Assembly (NCBI GenBank): GCA_023261685.1
Contig: JAHFOM010000019.1
Coordinates: 5,140-17,200 of the forward strand
Origin: Candidatus Moraniibacteriota bacterium
GTDB lineage: Bacteria; Patescibacteriota; Minisyncoccia; Moranbacterales; UBA1568
DNA length: 12,061 nt
Direction: 5' to 3'
Below, piece after piece: positions 5,287-10,857 of this stretch (positions are counted from its first letter, which is position 1; the number at the start of each line of letters is the position of its first letter). Both the position numbers and the translations under genes were made by a program. The notes beneath the pieces were generated by a model. That model was not told the DNA's origin, made no database searches, and saw only the letters and a list, made by a program, of their open reading frames with translations.

Positions 5287-5382
5287 CTTCGCTAGCTTCC
5301 AAAGCTTCAATAGCTTCTACAGCTTTCCGATGAGAGCAAAAAAGCTAATGCAGCTAAAGAAGCTCATGCAGCTAAAGAAGCT
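5285..5382. repeat. AGCT array with exact 9-bp period in inverted halves, between dprA and topA
   Basis: AGCT occurs at 5285, 5294, 5303, 5312 and 5321 and again at 5343, 5352, 5361, 5370 and 5379, each exactly 9 nt apart within its half. Left units begin AGCTTC; right units are built on GAAGCT and GCAGCT, the reverse complement sense. The arms (about 5284-5326 and 5341-5383) match at about 31 of 43 positions and could form a long imperfect hairpin or cruciform with a loop near 5327-5340. The right half holds two near-identical 18-nt copies (5348-5365 and 5366-5382). It ends 5 bp before the topA start codon. Confidence 0.85.
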
Positions 5383-5387
5383 ACATT

Positions 5388-7550
5388 ATGAAACTCCTCA
5401 TCGTTGAATCCCCGTCCAAAGCCAAGACCATCGAAAAGTATCTCAATAATGAGTACAAGGTCGTCGCCTCGATCGGACACATCCGCGACCTGCCGAAATC
5501 CAACAAAGATGCCATCGATATCGAAGGCGGTTTCATCCCGCGCTACATCATTTCGCCGGGCAAAGAGTCCGTCGTCGCCGGCATCAAAGCCCTCGTCAAA
5601 AAGAGCGATACCGTCCTCCTCGCTACCGACCCCGACCGCGAAGGCGAGGCTATTTCGTGGCATGTCGCCGAGACCTGCGGTATCAAGAAACCCAAGCGCG
5701 TTCTCTTCTACGAAATCACCGAGAAAGCTGTACAGGAAGCCGTGGCTCATCCCCGCGAACTCGATAGCAATCTCCGCAAAGCCCAAGAGGCCAGGCGCGT
5801 GCTCGACCGACTCGTCGGCTACGATCTCTCCGGACTGGTTTGGAAAAAGGTGCGCTACGGACTCTCCGCCGGCCGTGTCCAGTCCCCCGCACTCCACATC
5901 TTGGCGCTCCGTGAGAAAGAGATCCAATCGTTCGTACCAGTTACCTACTACGTCATCACCGCCCTCTGCCTGACTGCCAAAAAAGAGACGTTGGTTTTTA
6001 CCTGCGTCAAACAGCCGGGTGAGAAAAAAGAAGCACAAGAAATTCTCGCACTGGCGAAAGAGAAAGATTGGGAAATCGTCGATGTCACCGCGACCGAGGC
6101 CCTGCGTCGCCCGTACGCGCCCTTTACCACCTCCACTCTCCAACAGGCCGGTAGCTCCCGTCTCGGGATGTCACCGTCCCGCACGATGCGCGCCGCCCAG
6201 AAATTGTATGAGAAAGGATCTATCACCTATATGCGTACCGATTCTATCTCGCTTTCCGAGACAGCTTTGCCGAGTATCATCGCCGCCGTCAAAAAAGAAT
6301 TCGGCGAACAGTATGTGAATGTCCGGCACTACAAGACGAAAAGCAAAAACGCCCAAGAAGCCCACGAAGCCATCCGCCCGACAGATCCATCCAAAAAATC
6401 CGCCGGCATCACTGAAGATGAGAAAAAACTTTACGCGCTGATCCGCACTCGCACCCTCGCTTCCCAGATGAGCGATGCCAAAATTCTGCGGACGAAAATC
6501 ATCGCCAACGCCACTGATCGCGCCCTGCCAAATTTTTCACTCAGCGGCTCTCAGCTCCTCTTTGCCGGCTGGCTCGCGCTTGATACGGCTGCCCGCGGGG
6601 ATGATGTCGAAATACCGGCAGTCAAAGTAAATGACCCGCTCACGCTCAAAAACATCGATTCAGAAGAAAAACAAACCGAACCACCGAACCGCTACACCGA
6701 AGCCGGACTCGTCAAGGAATTAGAAAAACGCGGCATCGGTCGACCGTCGACCTATGCAGCCATCGTCAAAACCATCCAAGATCGCGGCTACGTGGAAAAA
6801 GTTGGTAAGGCGCTACAAGTGACCGACACCGGACTGGTCGTCGATGATTTTCTCTTCCAGCATTTCGAGGATATGGTTTCTGAAACCTTCACCGCCGATA
6901 TGGAGAACAAGCTCGACGATATAGCTAATGGTGAACGCGAGTACGAAAAAACCCTGCGTGATTTCTACACACCGTTTACCAAAGCAGTTAAAAGCAAAGA
7001 CAAAATAGACAAAGTCACCAATATGGGCGATGCGCCGGAGGGTACAGTGTGCCCGAAATGCGGGAGCGCGATGGTCATCAAACTCGCCCGCAATGGCAAA
7101 TTCTTCAGCTGCTCACGTTTTCCGGAGTGCGACGGGGCGCTGACCTCCGAAGGAAAAGTCGTGGAACCGCCCAAAGAAACCGGTGAAGCCTGCCCGAAAT
7201 GCAAAGACGGCAAACTCATCACGCGCGAGGGAAAGTTCGGCACGTTTGTCGCCTGTTCCAACTTCCCCAAGTGCAAATTCATCAAAAAAGATGATAATGC
7301 CCTACCCTCGACCGATGTCACCTGTCCTACCTGTAAAAAGGGAAAAATGACCGAGCGCAAAGGGCGTTTCGGTATCTTCTACAGCTGCTCCGACTATCCC
7401 GACTGCAAAAACGCCATCAAAGCCAAGCCGACCGGCGCGCTCTGTCCCCTCTGTGGATCCCTGATGATGGAGGGAACCAAGACCATCCCTGATCGATGCA
7501 GCAACAAAACCTGTGTCAATCACAACCCGCACAAACTGGAAAAGAAATAA
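5388..7550 (+). CDS. topA: DNA topoisomerase I (type IA)
   Basis: Relaxes negative supercoils by cutting one strand and passing the other. The 720 residues contain the Toprim domain with E7 (VESPSKAK) and the acidic DPDREGE motif (81-87, D81 and D83), GHIRDLPK (30-37), the SAGRVQSPAL motif, and the nucleophile Y281 in TYMRTDS. The GIGRPSTYA motif lies in the last third of the core. The C-terminus carries four Cys4 zinc-ribbon repeats, the first starting at C555 (CPKCGSAM) and the last at CPLCGSLM; the final one is followed by a short basic tail. The protein is shorter than E. coli TopA (865 aa), as is usual outside Proteobacteria. The ATG at 5388 gives the family-typical MKLLIVESPSKAK start; there is no clear Shine-Dalgarno site, only the GAAGCT repeat just upstream. 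Confidence 0.98.
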   Translation: MKLLIVESPSKAKTIEKYLNNEYKVVASIGHIRDLPKSNKDAIDIEGGFIPRYIISPGKESVVAGIKALVKKSDTVLLATDPDREGEAISWHVAETCGIKKPKRVLFYEITEKAVQEAVAHPRELDSNLRKAQEARRVLDRLVGYDLSGLVWKKVRYGLSAGRVQSPALHILALREKEIQSFVPVTYYVITALCLTAKKETLVFTCVKQPGEKKEAQEILALAKEKDWEIVDVTATEALRRPYAPFTTSTLQQAGSSRLGMSPSRTMRAAQKLYEKGSITYMRTDSISLSETALPSIIAAVKKEFGEQYVNVRHYKTKSKNAQEAHEAIRPTDPSKKSAGITEDEKKLYALIRTRTLASQMSDAKILRTKIIANATDRALPNFSLSGSQLLFAGWLALDTAARGDDVEIPAVKVNDPLTLKNIDSEEKQTEPPNRYTEAGLVKELEKRGIGRPSTYAAIVKTIQDRGYVEKVGKALQVTDTGLVVDDFLFQHFEDMVSETFTADMENKLDDIANGEREYEKTLRDFYTPFTKAVKSKDKIDKVTNMGDAPEGTVCPKCGSAMVIKLARNGKFFSCSRFPECDGALTSEGKVVEPPKETGEACPKCKDGKLITREGKFGTFVACSNFPKCKFIKKDDNALPSTDVTCPTCKKGKMTERKGRFGIFYSCSDYPDCKNAIKAKPTGALCPLCGSLMMEGTKTIPDRCSNKTCVNHNPHKLEKK

Positions 7551-7552
7551 CA

Positions 7553-7569
7553 TGGAGGTTGAACCTCCA
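7553..7569. repeat. Short perfect hairpin between the convergent topA and coiled-coil genes
   Basis: TGGAGGTT (7553-7560) and AACCTCCA (7562-7569) form a near-perfect palindrome 3 nt past the topA stop and 8 nt from the stop of the convergent gene. It may end transcription from both sides, but neither strand has a U tract right after it, so I do not call it a terminator. Confidence 0.5.
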
Positions 7570-7577
7570 AGTTGGAA

Positions 7578-7949
7578 TTATACCTTCATTCCGATATGAG
7601 TCTTGATACTGACGATGTCTTTCTTGACTCCTTTCATATCAGTTTTCAAGACCGCCGTGTCTTCGTAGACCGCGTCTATTTGATTTTGTGTACGAGTATC
7701 GATGCGCTTGACAATCACCCGCACCTCGTTTATCTCTTCTTTGAGTTCTTCTCGTAATTCGCTTATCTCTTCTTTGAGCTCCGTTCGCAATCCACTTATC
7801 TCTCCTTTGAGCTCCGTTCGCAATCCATTTATTTCACCCTTGAGCTCCGTTCGCAATTCAACGAACTTGTCATGTATCACCAAAAACTCGCCCTGCATCA
7901 GTGTTGCCAGACCTTCAATCGTGGTGATGGACTGCTGTTTCTTTTTCAT
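7578..7949 (-). CDS. Hypothetical coiled-coil protein with 11-residue repeats
   Basis: I do not recognise a named family. From the ATG at 7949 the protein is 123 aa, highly charged, with no signal peptide or membrane segment. Residues 32-75 are four tandem copies of an 11-residue unit (LRTELKGEING, LRTELKGEISG, LRTELKEEISE, LREELKEEINE), and helical, coiled-coil-like sequence continues to about residue 114. The 11-residue period fits a hendecad (right-handed or straight) coiled coil. The start at 7949 is set by the promoter at 7956-7985, whose -10 ends 6 nt before this ATG; the frame is open to 7985, but that extension overlaps the promoter. It lies convergent to topA. It could be a structural or filament-forming protein; this is not demonstrated. 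Confidence 0.8.
   Translation of the reverse strand: MKKKQQSITTIEGLATLMQGEFLVIHDKFVELRTELKGEINGLRTELKGEISGLRTELKEEISELREELKEEINEVRVIVKRIDTRTQNQIDAVYEDTAVLKTDMKGVKKDIVSIKTHIGMKV
7725..7856 (-). repeat. Four 33-bp tandem repeats within the coiled-coil gene
   Basis: Four in-frame 33-bp units encode the 11-residue repeats. The three on the N-terminal side are nearly identical at DNA level, pointing to recent duplication; the last has drifted. Such an array can change copy number by slippage without breaking the frame. Confidence 0.9.
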
Positions 7950-7955
7950 ACGTCT

Positions 7956-7985
7956 ATCATAGCACTCACAAAAAACCCCTGTCAA
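7956..7985 (-). promoter_or_regulatory. Promoter giving a leaderless coiled-coil mRNA
   Basis: Minus-strand consensus TTGACA (7985-7980), 18-bp spacer, TATGAT (7961-7956) preceded by TGC (extended -10). The usual start point 7 nt past the -10 is 7949, the A of the ATG, so the transcript should lack a 5' leader. Confidence 0.75.
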
Positions 7986-8078
7986 AACTCCTTGTTTGAA
8001 AGCGTTGTTTCCAATGATTCCAAGAGAAAGAGTAGAGGACGGTCCTCAACTGAATTCTATCTTCCTCTTTTATTCCTC

Positions 8079-8104
8079 AAAAAAAGGTATCTGACGCCTT
8101 TTTT
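8079..8104 (-). terminator. Probable terminator after the FISUMP gene
   Basis: AAAAAAGG (8080-8087) pairs with CCTTTTTT (8097-8104) around a 9-nt loop, 15 nt past the stop of the FISUMP gene. On the minus strand the 3' arm is a run of seven T. The stem is mostly A-T, so strength is uncertain. The rest of 7986-8118 has only a small GAGGAC/GTCCTC hairpin at 8035-8047. Confidence 0.5.
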
Positions 8105-8118
8105 CCTCGATTTTAATT

Positions 8119-9216
8119 TTAGGAATCCTGTATGCACCGAACCGACAAGCCGCTTGTTTTATTCCCATCTCCTGTCGTACGAATAACACCCGGTCCAAAA
8201 TTTATATATCGTTTCCACGCCTTACTCGCATCATATTCTGATGACGACCAGAAAAAAGCGTATGAATTTCGATAAAGAGAATAAACTGTCCCTGTATCTC
8301 CGTCAATATCAGTAAAGCCTGCAAAATTAGCAGAGAAATCATTCACGCCATCCAAATGGAGTACCGTGCCTGCAGAATTACAATCCGATCCATTACGAGT
8401 TGCATCGCAAGTTTGACCAGTATCTTTCAGATAATTTTCCAACGTGTACCACTCACTATCAGTAGGGATATGCCATCCGGATGGACAGATACCCCGAGCA
8501 CCTGAGGCACTTGTATACTGCATCGCTTCGTTCCACTGATACAGACCCCCATCCGGTTGAGTATTAGGAGGATTGGGAACATCACAATTAGTCTGATTAT
8601 TGCCATAACAGTACTTCTCTATTCCAGGAACAGCCTGTGATTGTGCTGTGGATACATTAATCCGTGTTCCGACATTCATATTCTGTTTCATCCAGCACTG
8701 GGTGCCTATGGTGACGGTATCGTAAGTATCGCCACCATAATTTACCGATGGCACCAAGCATACGTCCGCTGATTTGATAGCCACTTCCACTGCGCGCTTG
8801 GTATTGCCGGCGGTGCCTTCGGACTTGATTTTGGCAACTTTACTCCTCCAGTCAGTGTCACTGCAAGTAATTTTTGTACCAGCGCCATCAAGAAATGATA
8901 CTACATAAGTACCATATCCCACAGAATCTTCAATCTCATTGGTTGTAGTATTACAAGAAGCACCAGCTGAACTCGCTAACGCCGTTAAGGTAGCTGGTTC
9001 TGGACTCTCTTTATAGATCTTCTGCAACATTGTTTCTACCCCCGTATCCGCTACTTGAAAAGAACGATTGGATTTGTCAGTCGCGAGCGAGGCGCGCTTC
9101 TCCGTCACGGAAATCATCGCCACCGAAAGGGCGGACACCAGCATGAAAGCCAGAATGATAAGTGAAAAAACGAGAACAGAACCTTTGATACTTCTGGATT
9201 TTTGGAAAAGTTTCAT
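8119..9216 (-). CDS. Pilin-like membrane-anchored protein with C-terminal FISUMP domain
   Basis: A 365-aa surface or envelope protein. The N-terminus is short and basic, then a hydrophobic segment (about 12-36, SVLVFSLIILAFMLVSALSV) followed by EKRASLATDKSNRSFQVADTGVE. This is the layout of PilX-type or minor pilin-like N-termini seen in type IV pilus systems. Residues about 150-365 form a FISUMP (Fibrobacter succinogenes major paralogous) domain: YDTVTIGTQCWMKQNMNVGT (165-184), YCYGNNQTNC, GGLYQWNEAMQY, GICPSGWHIPTDSEWYTLE (242-260), FFWSSSEYD and a final LSVRCIQDS. Eight or more cysteines in the exported part suggest disulfides. It may be a pilus-tip or cell-surface adhesin; this is inference. 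Start: I choose 9216 because it gives a compact pilin-like leader. However, an in-frame ATG at 9288 has AAGGAGG 4 nt upstream and would add 24 residues across two inverted repeats. AT-richer than topA. Confidence 0.9.
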   Translation of the reverse strand: MKLFQKSRSIKGSVLVFSLIILAFMLVSALSVAMISVTEKRASLATDKSNRSFQVADTGVETMLQKIYKESPEPATLTALASSAGASCNTTTNEIEDSVGYGTYVVSFLDGAGTKITCSDTDWRSKVAKIKSEGTAGNTKRAVEVAIKSADVCLVPSVNYGGDTYDTVTIGTQCWMKQNMNVGTRINVSTAQSQAVPGIEKYCYGNNQTNCDVPNPPNTQPDGGLYQWNEAMQYTSASGARGICPSGWHIPTDSEWYTLENYLKDTGQTCDATRNGSDCNSAGTVLHLDGVNDFSANFAGFTDIDGDTGTVYSLYRNSYAFFWSSSEYDASKAWKRYINFGPGVIRTTGDGNKTSGLSVRCIQDS

Positions 9217-9234
9217 AGCACAAAGTATGAAATG

Positions 9235-9277
9235 GTATACTCTGCATTGAGTATACAGTATTTTTTCTAAAAAATAC
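9235..9277. promoter_or_regulatory. Two adjacent perfect inverted repeats upstream of the FISUMP gene
   Basis: GTATACTC (9235-9242) pairs with GAGTATAC (9249-9256) around a 6-nt loop. Immediately next, GTATTTTTT (9258-9266) pairs with AAAAAATAC (9269-9277) around 2 nt. Both lie just upstream of the ATG at 9216 and inside the alternative longer frame. The first could be an operator or start-site hairpin. Neither has the G-C stem plus U tail of a terminator. Confidence 0.65.
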
Positions 9278-9343
9278 ACAAAGTGCATATGCCCTCCTTC
9301 TCCGGTATGCGTCTTCTCACGACAGTTAGGACGCCTGCTCCAG

Positions 9344-10078
9344 TTAGTCTAAGAAGGTGAGGGCAATCATAGCAAACACTCCCAAGAGGACTGCCGCCAG
9401 TTGATAGAAAGAGTGTTTCGCCTGCTTTGTTTTGTGGAGTTCGGGAATAAGATCAGTCAGGGCGATGTAAATAAAACCTCCCGCGGCCAGAGGAAGAGAA
9501 TACGCTACCAAAGATTCCGCAAGCGTACCGAATGCGAAGAATGCCAAAGCCCCGACAAACGCCGTAAGAGCAGACAGAAAATTGAGTACCAGGGCTCGCC
9601 TTCTCGTGTAACCAGAGTGCAGTAGTATGGCAAAGTCCCCGATCTCTTGCGGTATTTCATGCAGGATAACGGCAATGGTTGTGGCAATACCTACCGGGAT
9701 GCTGACGATAAAACTCGCCGCGATGATGATACCGTCCAAAAAGTTGTGTACGCTGTCTGAGAAAAATATCAGCTTGCCTATTGGATGAATATGGTCGTCA
9801 TCCGCGTCTTCACCATGATGATGCCAGTGAAGGAATTTTTCCAATATAAAAAACAAGAGGATGCCCAGAATGATAAGGGCGCCCGTGACAGTGGTGTTCG
9901 AAGATTTCTCGAACGCCTCTGGTATCAGGTGGATAAACGCATCACCGAGGAGCGCCCCTACGGCAAGACTGATAAAGAGAAAGATATATTTTCGAGAGGG
10001 CAGGAAAAATACTCCGATTAAGGAAATAACGCTCACCACGAGTATACTGACAAAAGTATACAGATATGCTGTTATCAT
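9344..10078 (-). CDS. ZIP family divalent metal transporter
   Basis: A 244-aa inner-membrane protein with seven to eight hydrophobic segments. The metal-path motifs of ZIP helices IV and V are intact: HNFLDG (111-116) and HEIPQE (140-145). A histidine/aspartate-rich loop (HWHHHGEDADDDHIH, 84-98) between helices III and IV is typical for metal-binding loops of ZIPs. ZIP proteins move zinc, iron or manganese into the cytosol; the metal here is not decided by sequence, though the Fur-family partner suggests zinc or iron/manganese. It starts 6 nt past the stop of the Fur-family gene, has no Shine-Dalgarno site of its own and is surely cotranscribed with it. Confidence 0.95.
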   Translation of the reverse strand: MITAYLYTFVSILVVSVISLIGVFFLPSRKYIFLFISLAVGALLGDAFIHLIPEAFEKSSNTTVTGALIILGILLFFILEKFLHWHHHGEDADDDHIHPIGKLIFFSDSVHNFLDGIIIAASFIVSIPVGIATTIAVILHEIPQEIGDFAILLHSGYTRRRALVLNFLSALTAFVGALAFFAFGTLAESLVAYSLPLAAGGFIYIALTDLIPELHKTKQAKHSFYQLAAVLLGVFAMIALTFLD

Positions 10079-10084
10079 AGTATT

Positions 10085-10522
10085 TTAGGTAGTTACTGAG
10101 TGACACATTTTGCACACGCCAAAAAATTCCAAAGCGTGGCGCACGCTGGTAAAATTTTTCTCACAACTGACTCTCGCTTCTTGGGCAAGGAGATTCTTTT
10201 CATCCACAGCGATATCTTCTACCCGCTCGCAGCGCACGCACACGAGGTGATGATGGTGATCGTTGAGAGCCAGCTCATAGTACTGTCTGCGATCGCCCAA
10301 ATGAACGCTCGCGATAATCCCGATGTTCTGCATTCGTTCCAATTCCCGATAGACGGTGGTTTTGTTGACCTCTCTCCCTCCGAGACACAATACGCGCACG
10401 ATATCGGGCACAGACAAAGGCGCCCTCGCTTCAGCGAACAGCTGCGCCAACGCGGTGCGCGTCTTGGTCAAGCGCACCGTATGAGACCGCCAAACCGCCA
10501 AAATTTCTTCTTGTGTATGCAT
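10085..10522 (-). CDS. Fur-family metal-responsive transcriptional regulator
   Basis: From the ATG at 10522 the protein is 145 aa, normal for Fur/Zur/PerR. The N-terminal winged helix carries RLTKTRTALAQLF and the recognition helix NKTTVYRELERM (53-64). The dimerisation domain has the histidine cluster DHHHHLVCVRC (88-98) and two CxxC zinc sites (C95/C98 and C137/C140). The HHHH run and CxxC pairs fit Fur-family sensors; the sub-type (Zur, Fur, Mur or PerR) is not certain. The gene frame is open to 10558, but the promoter occupies 10529-10558 and its -10 ends 6 nt before this ATG, so 10522 is the start and the mRNA is leaderless. It heads the operon with the ZIP transporter, and the operator in its promoter implies autoregulation by the metal state. 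Confidence 0.95.
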   Translation of the reverse strand: MHTQEEILAVWRSHTVRLTKTRTALAQLFAEARAPLSVPDIVRVLCLGGREVNKTTVYRELERMQNIGIIASVHLGDRRQYYELALNDHHHHLVCVRCERVEDIAVDEKNLLAQEARVSCEKNFTSVRHALEFFGVCKMCHSVTT

Positions 10523-10528
10523 ATGTAC

Positions 10529-10558
10529 ATAATAACGCAACTGAGTTGCATTTGTCAA
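10529..10558 (-). promoter_or_regulatory. Promoter of the Fur-ZIP operon
   Basis: Minus-strand consensus TTGACA (10558-10553), 18-bp spacer, TATTAT (10534-10529). The predicted start point, 7 nt on, is 10522, the A of the ATG. The spacer holds a palindrome. Confidence 0.85.
10537..10549. promoter_or_regulatory. Palindromic operator in the Fur-ZIP promoter spacer
   Basis: GCAACT (10537-10542), one centre base, AGTTGC (10544-10549): a perfect 6-1-6 palindrome lying wholly between the -35 and -10. A dimeric regulator bound here would block RNA polymerase. Its partner is most likely the Fur-family protein it precedes; that is inference from position. Confidence 0.75.
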
Positions 10559-10590
10559 GAAGACTCCTTAAAAAAACCATATTTCTTACT

Positions 10591-10771
10591 TTTTAGTTCA
10601 ACAAGTAAAAGAATCTTTTGGCGGTTGTTCTCCCTTGTTTGAAGAAGGGCTCTCGGTTCGAAAAAAGAAGCTTTTCCGCCGCTCTATGGGGGCTGCTTTT
10701 TTCGGTAACCGAGAGCCCTAATGAGTCGGAGAAGAGAGACGAAAGATTACTTTTATCTTGTTGAACTAAAA
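10591..10771. ncRNA. 181-nt self-complementary element: candidate rod-shaped ncRNA or MITE-like repeat
   Basis: The ends are near-perfect inverted copies about 29 nt long (10591-10619 and 10742-10771, beginning TTTTAGTTCAACAAG), differing only by two single-base bulges and one end mismatch. Inside is an 8x8 internal loop, a 6-bp stem (TTCTCC 10628-10633 with GGAGAA 10728-10733), a 13x9 internal loop, a perfect 12-bp stem (GGGCTCTCGGTT 10647-10658 with AACCGAGAGCCC 10707-10718), and an apical stem CGAAAAAAG (10659-10667) with CTTTTTTCG (10696-10704). Together they form one unbranched rod with central loops. That plan and the length recall 6S RNA, but I see no clear promoter or terminator and cannot assign a strand. 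A non-coding inverted-repeat transposon remnant is the main alternative. No ORF fits inside. It occupies the gene-free gap between the Fur operon and rel. Confidence 0.45.
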
Positions 10772-10792
10772 TATTTCATTGGTTCTGGCGAC

Positions 10793-10820
10793 TTGCTCTC
10801 TCCCTCATTTACCCTATACT
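10793..10820 (+). promoter_or_regulatory. Possible promoter of rel
   Basis: TTGCTC (10793-10798), 16-bp spacer, TATACT (10815-10820). The predicted start is about 10827, giving a leader of about 31 nt. The -10 is good and the -35 weak, so the call is tentative. It lies downstream of the 181-nt element, which would then not be part of the rel leader. Confidence 0.4.
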
Positions 10821-10857
10821 ATCTATAAGGCAATTCTATTACTTTCTCGTCCCTACT

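Noticed and set aside
5285..5382. Terminator between dprA and topA
   Set aside because: The stem is long but imperfect, and no U tract follows on the plus strand before the topA start codon.
5364..6143. 259-codon minus-strand ORF opposite topA
   Set aside because: Lies entirely over the conserved Toprim region of topA, has no recognisable domain, and is explained by GC-rich third positions on the other strand.
7716..7856. 33-bp direct repeats considered as a CRISPR array
   Set aside because: Units are contiguous with no spacers and encode an in-frame coiled coil.
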